Of a stretch of 26,057 nt of DNA, positions 16,206-23,502 are shown one piece after another (within the stretch, counting starts at the first letter, position 1; each line of letters starts with the position of its first letter). Where the stretch lies: the NCBI GenBank assembly GCA_035506295.1, contig DATJPR010000109.1, positions 1-26,057 on the forward strand, read 5' to 3'. The notes under the pieces are model-generated. The model was not told the origin of the DNA. It was given only the letters and a program-made list of their open reading frames with translations, and made no database searches. The translations under genes were made by a program, and so were the position numbers. The stretch is from DATJPR01 sp035506295. Lineage in GTDB: Bacteria > Bacteroidota > Ignavibacteria > UBA10030 > UBA6906.

Positions 16206-17339
16206 ATGCGTACTCTGGTCTTTGTGTCAATCGCCCTGATTTTTTGCATGATCCCCGCCTTCAGCCAGACCGACTCCTCAAGCTCTGAAGGGTCAGCCTC
16301 GTTTGACCTCATGCTTGGTCATACCGGCTTGAGTTTCGGCAATGGCCAGCGCATGAACGGCCTCCGGTTCGCCTGGCGGGACGGCGATTTCGAGCTTGTC
16401 AATGGAATCAATGTCTCGATCTGGAATCCGTACGACAATCCACGAGGAGAGGTCAACGGAGTTTCGGTTGGCGTGGTCGGGTCCGGTGCGGGGCGCTTTC
16501 ATGGCCTGACGTTTGGTGTTGGCGGTGCCGTTGCATCGCAGTCGATGGACGGAGTGAATATCGGTGGACTTGGACTCGTGTCGCAAGGAACCATCACCGG
16601 TATCAGCATCGCCGGACTTGGAGTCGTTTCCCAGGGAAGAACATCCGGATTCACTTTTGCCGGGCTTGGGGTGGTTTCTCAGGGGCCGATGGTCGGGTTC
16701 AACACGGCAGGCCTCGGCGTGATTTCGCAGGGCGACATGACAGGGATCAACATTGCTGGGCTCGGTACGGTCTCCCAAGGGAGCATCACCGGATTCAATT
16801 TCGCCGGACTCGGTCTCGTGGCGCAGAAGAGTATCGCCGGGTTCGGGTTCGCCGGCCTCGGTCTGGTATCGCAGGGATCACTGCGCGGCGTGAACGTCGG
16901 CGGCCTGGGAGTGGTGGCGCAGGGCGAAGTACAGGGGGTGAGCATCGCGGGATTGGGCCTCGTCGGACAAGCTGGTATCAGCGGTCTCAATATTTCGGGC
17001 GCAGGGATTGTCTCGAAGGGAGGGATCATCGGTATCTCGACGACAATCGGAATGGTGAAGTCAAGCGTGGCTATCAAAGGCATAACCTTCGGTGGATACA
17101 AGTTGGAATCGCCAATGATCACCGGGATCAACCTCGCAATCTGCTGGACGGAATCCCATGAACTTGCAGGACTCACTTGTGCGGCCTACAACCGTACCGA
17201 CGATCTTCAGAAGGGGATTGTGATTGGCGTGTTCAACAGCACAGAAGACCTTCACGGGATACAGCTTGGCGTGCTGAACTACGTGGCGGAGAACCCAGCG
17301 GGGTTGAAGTATCTGCCGATATTTAACACCCGGTTCTAG
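16206..17339 (+). CDS. LA_2272-type surface repeat protein
   Basis: A 377-residue exported protein with a signal peptide (about 1-20, ..IPAFSQ). The middle is built from 16-residue repeats of the form G-[VIF]-[NST]-[IF]-A-G-L-G-[VL]-V-S-Q-G-x-x-x. Ten consecutive units run from residue 116 to 275, with weaker copies on both sides. The C-terminal part (GIVIGVFN ... GIQLGVLNYV ... LPIFN) matches the end of the LA_2272 family of Leptospira and Bacteroidota surface-repeat proteins. The regular Gly/aliphatic pattern suggests a beta-solenoid or a packed sheet at the outer surface. No catalytic residues are evident and the function is unknown. The ribosome site is weak. Confidence 0.82.
   Translation: MRTLVFVSIALIFCMIPAFSQTDSSSSEGSASFDLMLGHTGLSFGNGQRMNGLRFAWRDGDFELVNGINVSIWNPYDNPRGEVNGVSVGVVGSGAGRFHGLTFGVGGAVASQSMDGVNIGGLGLVSQGTITGISIAGLGVVSQGRTSGFTFAGLGVVSQGPMVGFNTAGLGVISQGDMTGINIAGLGTVSQGSITGFNFAGLGLVAQKSIAGFGFAGLGLVSQGSLRGVNVGGLGVVAQGEVQGVSIAGLGLVGQAGISGLNISGAGIVSKGGIIGISTTIGMVKSSVAIKGITFGGYKLESPMITGINLAICWTESHELAGLTCAAYNRTDDLQKGIVIGVFNSTEDLHGIQLGVLNYVAENPAGLKYLPIFNTRF
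16551..17030 (+). repeat. Ten 48-bp in-frame tandem repeats in the surface-repeat gene
   Basis: Ten units of 48 bp encode residues 116-275 of the surface-repeat protein. The GLGVVSQG core is strongly conserved in protein, while codons vary between copies. The array is therefore old and held by protein selection rather than being a recent DNA expansion. The last unit is the most diverged. Confidence 0.85.
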
Positions 17340-17348
17340 CCGGGGTGA

Positions 17349-17374
17349 GGGGGCAGGGGCTGGGGACCAGGGGG
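17349..17374 (+). promoter_or_regulatory. G-quadruplex-capable sequence in the dcyD leader
   Basis: Four G-tracts, GGGGG (17349-17353), GGGG (17356-17359), GGGG (17362-17365) and GGGGG (17370-17374), are separated by loops of 2, 2 and 4 bases. This is a strong quadruplex pattern on the coding strand, so it would also form in mRNA. It ends 22 bases before the dcyD ATG, where a stable fold could lower translation initiation, and lies just after the stop of the surface-repeat gene. Confidence 0.65.
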
Positions 17375-17396
17375 TAAACTTGCGTGAGCGGTTCGT

Positions 17397-18410
17397 ATGC
17401 GACTCGACACTCATCTCATTGACACGCTGCCCAGGCTGCGGCTGGCAACACTGCCCACACCGCTCGAGGATGCCCCTCGGCTTGCCAAACATCTGGGCAT
17501 CTCCCGTTTGTTGATTAAGCGCGATGACCTGACAGGGCTTGCCTTCGGAGGGAACAAAGCCCGGAAGCTCGAGTATGAGCTTCCGCAAGCTGTCGCATCA
17601 CACTGTGATGCCTTGGTTACCGTCGGTGGGGTTCAGTCGAATCATGCCCGCATGGTTGCTGCCGCCGGTCGAAAACTCGGCATCGAAGCCAAGCTCGTAC
17701 TTGGCGGCCCGAAACTCGACTACGTACAGGGAAATCTCCTCCTGGACACTCTCTTCGGAGCAGAAATTCGCTACCTGGTCGATGATGACGACAATGATCA
17801 TCTCGCGGCGGCGATGCATGAGTGGACTCGGGAGCTGAAAGCCTCGGGGAGATCGCCCTACGAGCTTCCCATCGGAGGGAGCACCGGCCTCGGCGCGCTT
17901 GGCTATGTGCAAGCAATGCGAGAGCTGGTTGACCAATTCGGACAGGAACCCGTGCATATTGTGGTTGCGGTGGGCTCCTGCGGCACGCTGGCCGGGGTTC
18001 GACTTGGCGCATCGCTGTTCATGCCCAACGCACGAGTGATCGGCATCAGCGTATCCCGGACATCACTGCAAATCGCCGGCGAGACGAATCGACTGGTGGC
18101 CGAGGCCGCAACGATTCTCCGTCTGCCAGAATTCTGCGAGGAGCAGGTGGAGTCCTTCGATTGCTACTATGAAGAGTATGGGGCATTCACGGATTCGGCC
18201 AGAGATGCCATTCTCACCTCCGCGCGCCTCGAAGGGATTCTTCTGGACCCCGTGTATACCGGGAAGGCCATGGCAGGATTGTTCGATCTCGTTTCAAAAG
18301 GGATTCTTCGCAAAGACATCCCTACGATCTTTCTCCACACCGGCGGGCTCCCGATCCTGTTTGCGTATGCAAAGCAATTCGAGAGCGGCGCGTTCATTCG
18401 GTATCTCTGA
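17397..18410 (+). CDS. dcyD: D-cysteine desulfhydrase (PLP-dependent, ACC deaminase family)
   Basis: A 337-residue cytoplasmic enzyme of the fold type II PLP family. Lys54 in FGGNKARKLEY is the PLP Schiff-base lysine. Ser81-Asn82-His83 (VQSNHAR) and the GSTGLGALGY phosphate-binding loop are intact. The family holds both 1-aminocyclopropane-1-carboxylate deaminases and D-cysteine desulfhydrases. The two known discriminating positions are Thr288 (DPVYTGK) and Thr315 (LHTGG) here, where ACC deaminases have Glu and Leu. I therefore favour D-cysteine (or beta-chloro-D-alanine) cleavage to pyruvate, ammonia and sulfide. The length is normal for the family. It is preceded by a G-quadruplex-forming leader, and a serine hydrolase gene starts 25 bp downstream. 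Confidence 0.9.
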   Translation: MRLDTHLIDTLPRLRLATLPTPLEDAPRLAKHLGISRLLIKRDDLTGLAFGGNKARKLEYELPQAVASHCDALVTVGGVQSNHARMVAAAGRKLGIEAKLVLGGPKLDYVQGNLLLDTLFGAEIRYLVDDDDNDHLAAAMHEWTRELKASGRSPYELPIGGSTGLGALGYVQAMRELVDQFGQEPVHIVVAVGSCGTLAGVRLGASLFMPNARVIGISVSRTSLQIAGETNRLVAEAATILRLPEFCEEQVESFDCYYEEYGAFTDSARDAILTSARLEGILLDPVYTGKAMAGLFDLVSKGILRKDIPTIFLHTGGLPILFAYAKQFESGAFIRYL

Positions 18411-18435
18411 CTTCACTCAACATAACGGCACCGAG

Positions 18436-20034
18436 ATGACAGTGCGCGCAAAGTGTTTTCCAGCAATCGGCATCGTTCTGTTCGCAGCCGTTGCATTCTC
18501 CCAGCAGCTGCCCTCTCCCACTCGTATTGACTCACTGATCGGCGCGCTCCGGGATACCAACGCTCTCTGTCGGGAACACGCCGCGGCAGCTCTGGGCATG
18601 GTCGGCCCCGCTGCAGCCAATGCCGTTGAGGCGCTTCTCCCCCTCCTTTCGGATATCGACCCATACGTCGTCGGAGCTTCGACGGATGCCCTTGCTCGGA
18701 TCGGCAGCCCGGCTCTCCCGGGCATCTCCAGGTTACTGTCGGATATCCATGCAACAGGACGGCTTGCAGCGGTCAACGCACTCGGGAAGATGGGGCCGGA
18801 AGCAGCTTCGCTCACTCCGGCGCTCCAGAAAGCTCTCATGGATTCGAATGCGGATATCCGTTGGAGTGCGGCGCGGGCTCTCGGCACGATTGGTCCGCAG
18901 GCCGGCGACTGCGTCCCGCAGCTCCTTCGGTGTCTCTGCGATTCGGATCAGGATGTGCGTGCCGGTGCTTCATATGCACTTGAGCGAATTGATCCCAGTG
19001 CAGTACGGCGAGCTTCCTCACTGACGGCTGTGACTTCCTTCCTCGACTCTCTTCTTCCCCGAATCATGAAGGAGGAGAATGTCCCCGGTTGTTCCTTGGT
19101 GTTGATTCAACATCGTGAGATTGTCTGGACGAAATGCCTCGGCGTGGCGGACAAGCGATCCGGTGCTCCAGTGACGGATTCCACAATGTTCGAAGCCTGC
19201 TCGCTCAGCAAGCCTGTATTCGCAGCGCTCGTCATGCATCTTGTTGAAGAACATGCCTTGTGCCTCGACCGACCGTTGTCAGATTTCGTGAAGCTCTCGG
19301 CGCTTTCGGGCGAACCCGAAAGCGAGCGCATTACCGCGCGCATGGTGCTGTCGCATACCACAGGTCTCCCAAACTGGCGACGCGAAGGAGACGAGCTGGA
19401 TGCACCGTTGCCGATTCTCTTCGCGCCCGGGACCCAATTCAGCTATTCCGGAGAGGGATTCGCATACCTCCAGAAGGTGACGGAAAAGTTGACCGGCGAA
19501 CCGCTCGAGGAAATTGCGCGACAGGAATTGTTCCGCCGTCTTGGTCTCCGGCATGCGAGTTACCAATGGACGAAGGAGCTTGATCCGTTGATTGCAGCAG
19601 GTCACGATGGAGCCGGCAACTTCAAAATGAAGACCCGGTATCTGCATCCCAATGCCGCGTACACCCTGTACATCTCGGCGTTGGACTACGCGCGGTTCCT
19701 TTGTGCACTGCTGTCGCCATCGGAGGTGGGCTCGCCGTTTTTGCATCGGGCGTCGATTGATTCCATGCTCGCGCACCGTGTGCGCGTCATTGTCCGCGAA
19801 CCGATTCAACGGCCGGGAAAATCCCGTGGCAAAGAAGTGTATTGGACGCTCGGGTGGGGAATCAATACGTCGGCAGAAGGAGATGTCATTTATCACACCG
19901 GATCCAACCAGTCCGGATTCCGGTGCTATTGCCAGTTTAAGCCCGGCGAGGGATCCGGCATCGTGATCATGACCAATGGCGAAGGCGGAACAAATGTGTG
20001 GGAGCGCATCATCAGCCGGATAGGGGACTTCTAG
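18436..20034 (+). CDS. HEAT-repeat / class C beta-lactamase-fold serine hydrolase fusion
   Basis: A 532-residue exported protein. The signal peptide covers about 1-22 (AAVAFSQ). Residues about 30-190 form four to five HEAT-like (PBS lyase-type) repeats with AAxALGxxGPxA motifs. Residues about 200-532 are a CubicO/AmpC-type domain with nucleophile Ser256 and Lys259 (SLSK), Tyr337 (YSG in place of YxN) and a HTG box (YHTGSN) replacing KTG. Such periplasmic hydrolases act on D-amino-acid peptides, esters or beta-lactams. HEAT repeats in front, likely for protein binding, are an unusual partner. The ATG at 18436 starts the signal peptide. The frame is open further upstream but overlaps dcyD. Substrate unknown. 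Confidence 0.87.
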   Translation: MTVRAKCFPAIGIVLFAAVAFSQQLPSPTRIDSLIGALRDTNALCREHAAAALGMVGPAAANAVEALLPLLSDIDPYVVGASTDALARIGSPALPGISRLLSDIHATGRLAAVNALGKMGPEAASLTPALQKALMDSNADIRWSAARALGTIGPQAGDCVPQLLRCLCDSDQDVRAGASYALERIDPSAVRRASSLTAVTSFLDSLLPRIMKEENVPGCSLVLIQHREIVWTKCLGVADKRSGAPVTDSTMFEACSLSKPVFAALVMHLVEEHALCLDRPLSDFVKLSALSGEPESERITARMVLSHTTGLPNWRREGDELDAPLPILFAPGTQFSYSGEGFAYLQKVTEKLTGEPLEEIARQELFRRLGLRHASYQWTKELDPLIAAGHDGAGNFKMKTRYLHPNAAYTLYISALDYARFLCALLSPSEVGSPFLHRASIDSMLAHRVRVIVREPIQRPGKSRGKEVYWTLGWGINTSAEGDVIYHTGSNQSGFRCYCQFKPGEGSGIVIMTNGEGGTNVWERIISRIGDF

Positions 20035-20141
20035 CACGTGTTTCAACGATGAATTCTTCGCGGGCAACCAACCGTTTTTCTGAAATTCGGCGTACATTGA
20101 ATTTGCATTACATCCTCACGTCCCAAATCCCGACAACTCCG

Positions 20142-22139
20142 ATGAAACCTCGCAGGTCAACTGCCTTCCGAGTGGCCGCACTTGTCGTGGCAGTGCTCTC
20201 CGCTGCTCATTTCCCATCGTCACTCCAGACCGGAAACAAGAAGGGGCCATCTGCCGCGCAAGCCGCACATCGCGCGTCGCCGGCTGTCGATTCCGCTGCG
20301 CTGGGACGTCTCCTCGATTCTCTCATTGTCCCGGGACTCGAGAAGCATCACATCCCCGGAATGGTCGTCACGATCGTGCACGATAGCGACATCGTCCTGG
20401 CAAAAGGGTACGGCTACGCCGACGTCGAGCGGCGAATTCCGTTTGATCCGGATAGCACCGTCATTCGCATAGCCTCGGTCTCAAAGCTCTTCACGGCGAC
20501 GGCAGTGATGCAACTTGTCGATCGAAGAATGCTCGACATGCATCAGGACATAAACTCCTATCTTACCCGTTTCAAAATCGAGACGTGGCCCGGCATGCCG
20601 ATTACCCTTCAGCACCTTCTGACACATACGGCCGGATTTGATGAGCGGGACATCGGCAAGTCTGCCTGGACACAGGACCACCAGGTCCCACTGGGGGATT
20701 ATCTCGCGACGCGGCTTCCCGCCAGGATCTGTCCCCCCGGCGAAGTCTACACGTATTCGAACTTCTCGAATGCACTAGCAGGTTTTGTGGTGGAGGAAGT
20801 TGCGCGTGAGGACTATGCCACGTATGTCCGCCGCAACATTCTTGAGCCGCTCGGCATGGGGAGAAGCGACTATCGGTTGCGCCCGGATCTGCAGCGGCTC
20901 CTTGCGCAATGCTACTCGCACGCCGGAGCGGGCTTTGATCATCATCCGTTTGACTTCATCAATGACTATCCTGGCGGGCAGATGCTGTCCACCGGGAGGG
21001 ACATGGCGAAGTTCATGATCGCCCACCTTCAGCTCGGACGGTATGCAGGGCAGAGGATCCTGAGCGAGGAAAGCGCGATAGCAATGCACTCGGTGCAGTT
21101 CACGCATCACAGGGAATTGGAACATGCCGTCGGATACAGTTTTGGCATCGTCCCGGCAAGGTCGCAATCGGTACTGATGCATGACGGAGGCTACACCGGA
21201 GTCGGCAGCAGACTTTGCCTCTGTCCCGAAAGCCGGGTCGGCTTCTTCATCGCCTGCAACATCATGGATGGTTCGCTGCTCGATGAGGTGAGTCGCAGCC
21301 TTCTGGATTTGTTCATCCCGGAGGCGCCCCCGGATAGCACAAGATACCCTTTGACCCCGCTCCCGAACTTTGACCGAAACGTAGCTGAGTTTGCGGGTAC
21401 CTATCGATATTCCCGGTATGCGCACAGTTGCGTGGAGAAGGCGGGTATCCTTCTCGGCATGGCCGGCCCGGAGATGACAATCGGGCGGAACGAGGAGGGG
21501 ATGATCCTGATGAATACGTTCTCCGGCAAGCCGCGGCGGATGGTCCAGATTCAGCCCTGCGTCTTCCAGTCGATCGACGACAAGTATATGTGCGCGTTCC
21601 GCCGTGATGGGTCCGGAAAGATCACGCACCTGTTCACCAACGGGACCTCAGCTTTTGAAAAGATCGCCTGGTATGAAGCGACGCCGTTCCAGCGCGTCCT
21701 TGTCAGTGTTTGTTTGCTCTATTTTGTCGTTGTGTCGATCGTGTTACCGATCGCCCGGCGAATCAGGAAGACGCCACGGTCTCCCGGACTACGCCTTGAT
21801 CCTGTTCGTTGGTTTTCGCAGAAGACAGCTTCCACGTTCCTCTTGTATGTTCTCGGGTCGGGAATAGTGATGGGGTTCGTGATCCCGCGCGAGGAGCTTG
21901 CGGTAGGATTTGCTCATGGGATCCACTGGACGGTATATGTCGTCCAAACAATTGCCGTGGCAGGAGTCGTCTGTGTTGTCGGACTGCTGGGGGTGTTGTT
22001 CTGGCGGTTTGTCTCGAGCCTTGAGGCGAGACCGGAAAAACGAGTCAGGTCCGGGGGGCTGGGTCTTATGACCGCCGTCGTCGGTGTGGCGTTTGTCTGG
22101 TTCCTCTGGAATTGGAACCTTTTGGGATATCAGTTTTAA
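20142..22139 (+). CDS. Class C beta-lactamase-fold serine hydrolase with C-terminal membrane helices
   Basis: A 665-residue protein. It has a signal peptide or N-terminal anchor (about 1-25), then a CubicO/PBP4*-like domain with Ser112-x-x-Lys115 (SVSK), Tyr205-Ser-Asn207 and His347-Asp-Gly349. A linker beta-domain (about 400-520) leads to four hydrophobic segments near the C-terminus that should anchor it in the inner membrane with the hydrolase in the periplasm. Proteins of this layout are usually annotated as serine hydrolases or D-aminopeptidase/esterase-like; the substrate is unknown. It is a paralogue of the preceding gene but without HEAT repeats. The ATG at 20142 is preferred because it starts the signal sequence; an ATG at 20049 would add 31 residues. 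The 107-bp gap before it shows no clear promoter. Confidence 0.87.
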   Translation: MKPRRSTAFRVAALVVAVLSAAHFPSSLQTGNKKGPSAAQAAHRASPAVDSAALGRLLDSLIVPGLEKHHIPGMVVTIVHDSDIVLAKGYGYADVERRIPFDPDSTVIRIASVSKLFTATAVMQLVDRRMLDMHQDINSYLTRFKIETWPGMPITLQHLLTHTAGFDERDIGKSAWTQDHQVPLGDYLATRLPARICPPGEVYTYSNFSNALAGFVVEEVAREDYATYVRRNILEPLGMGRSDYRLRPDLQRLLAQCYSHAGAGFDHHPFDFINDYPGGQMLSTGRDMAKFMIAHLQLGRYAGQRILSEESAIAMHSVQFTHHRELEHAVGYSFGIVPARSQSVLMHDGGYTGVGSRLCLCPESRVGFFIACNIMDGSLLDEVSRSLLDLFIPEAPPDSTRYPLTPLPNFDRNVAEFAGTYRYSRYAHSCVEKAGILLGMAGPEMTIGRNEEGMILMNTFSGKPRRMVQIQPCVFQSIDDKYMCAFRRDGSGKITHLFTNGTSAFEKIAWYEATPFQRVLVSVCLLYFVVVSIVLPIARRIRKTPRSPGLRLDPVRWFSQKTASTFLLYVLGSGIVMGFVIPREELAVGFAHGIHWTVYVVQTIAVAGVVCVVGLLGVLFWRFVSSLEARPEKRVRSGGLGLMTAVVGVAFVWFLWNWNLLGYQF

Positions 22140-22164
22140 GTCGACGCCGAAAGAGAAGAGTGAC

Positions 22165-23325
22165 ATGGGCAAGTCAATCCTCGATCGCCTCGCTGAGAAT
22201 GAACGCCTGTTCGAACGGATGAAGATTCTTGTGATCGGAGACGTCGCGCTTGACAGGACCTTTCGGTGTTCCATGGCCGAAGCAGGCACACATGCCACGC
22301 ACGGGGGAGAGACGATCTATGATATCCTTGATGGAGGGGATGACTATGGCACCGTCGGAGCGTCGAACAACTCTCTGGTGTTCAGCAGGTCGTTGTCGGT
22401 TCGCACAGCACTAGTCACAGCAGTGGGTTCGGATCCGGAAGGGGACCGTGTGGAGCAGGTACTCCGAGAGTCTGGGGAGCACGTCCTGCTGTTGCGTCTT
22501 GACGGCATCCGGACGGTGACGCGACTCAGGTATCTCATCTGGAATCCACGTTCGAAGCGCCACGAATTCCTGTTCCGGTTCGACAAAGACCCGGATATTT
22601 CGCTTTCATATCGAAGGGCTGAAGAGCGCATTCGAGAAGACGATTTCCTGGACCGATTCGAGAGTGAAGCGACGGCTTCCGATGTGATATTCTTTAATGA
22701 TACCGACAAGGGTTTCCTTTCGCGTGGTGTGCTGACGTCGCTCCACGAGCGCATCGAACGCGCGGCTGCAGCCCGATCGTCGAAGGGATTGAAACGGCCA
22801 CTCATCATGGTCGATCCCAAGGTGGAATGGGAAAAATACAAGGGGTTCCATATTGACATCCTGAAGCCGAACCATGTTGAGGCATGCAAGGCGCTAGGAT
22901 TGCCACCGCTCGATGCGGGCGATGCATCGAATCTCAGGATGCTTGCGGAGAAGTTCGAATCTCGATACGGGGAAGTGTTCGGTCACCTCGTCGTCACGCT
23001 AGGTCCCCTCGGGGCGGTGGTGCTCAATCGTGGTGGAGTAACCGCCGGTTTGACTTTGCATCCGGCTGTTCCACCGAGAGAGTCACCTTCCGGAGTGGCC
23101 ACACACTGTGGCGACATGTTCGCCACTGCCCTGGGTTTGTCTTTCTCGTTGACCGATGATCTTCCCGCGGCGATCGACTTCGCCAATTATGTGGGATCTC
23201 TTCAATTCTCAAAGAACACGGGGGAGAAGATATCCCGGTCAGACCTCACCGCCTCTTCGAACGTAGCACATTGTCGTGCGCACTATCAGGAGCCGAAGAT
23301 CATTTCCGCTTTGAAGACCGGGTGA
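22165..23325 (+). CDS. Divergent PfkB-family sugar kinase (HldE/RfaE kinase-like)
   Basis: A 386-residue cytoplasmic protein of the ribokinase/PfkB superfamily. The start ILVIGDVALDRT matches the N-terminal strand of HldE/RfaE heptose 7-phosphate kinases, and TAVGSDPEGD and DPKVEWEKYKG..ILKPNHVEA match the family's middle (substrate region, then KPN). The usual GAGD anion-hole/base motif is replaced by His314-Cys-Gly-Asp317, keeping the base Asp but not the Gly-Ala pair. The N-terminal di-glycine substrate motif is also changed (TVGASNNS). It may act on an unusual sugar or have weak activity. The ATG at 22165 follows GAGAAGAG and lies 25 bp after the serine hydrolase gene. The frame is open upstream only within that gene. 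Confidence 0.83.
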   Translation: MGKSILDRLAENERLFERMKILVIGDVALDRTFRCSMAEAGTHATHGGETIYDILDGGDDYGTVGASNNSLVFSRSLSVRTALVTAVGSDPEGDRVEQVLRESGEHVLLLRLDGIRTVTRLRYLIWNPRSKRHEFLFRFDKDPDISLSYRRAEERIREDDFLDRFESEATASDVIFFNDTDKGFLSRGVLTSLHERIERAAAARSSKGLKRPLIMVDPKVEWEKYKGFHIDILKPNHVEACKALGLPPLDAGDASNLRMLAEKFESRYGEVFGHLVVTLGPLGAVVLNRGGVTAGLTLHPAVPPRESPSGVATHCGDMFATALGLSFSLTDDLPAAIDFANYVGSLQFSKNTGEKISRSDLTASSNVAHCRAHYQEPKIISALKTG

Positions 23326-23502
23326 TGTGGTTTGTGATGCATGAGTACGGCCTCTCCGCACGTAAGCCAGGGAACCCCCGATATCCATCCCTTGTTCAAG
23401 CTTCATCCCTCCCATTGATTCCTCGCATGGTCGTGTCAGAATCGAACGACTGTCTTCACTGAAGTGGATCCGCTCCATTCATTGAGCGATAGAGGTGGTG
23501 CC

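Noticed and set aside
19279..20097. 272-codon minus-strand frame opposite the HEAT/beta-lactamase gene
   Set aside because: Composition and lack of motifs mark it as the antisense shadow of a gene with clear catalytic motifs.
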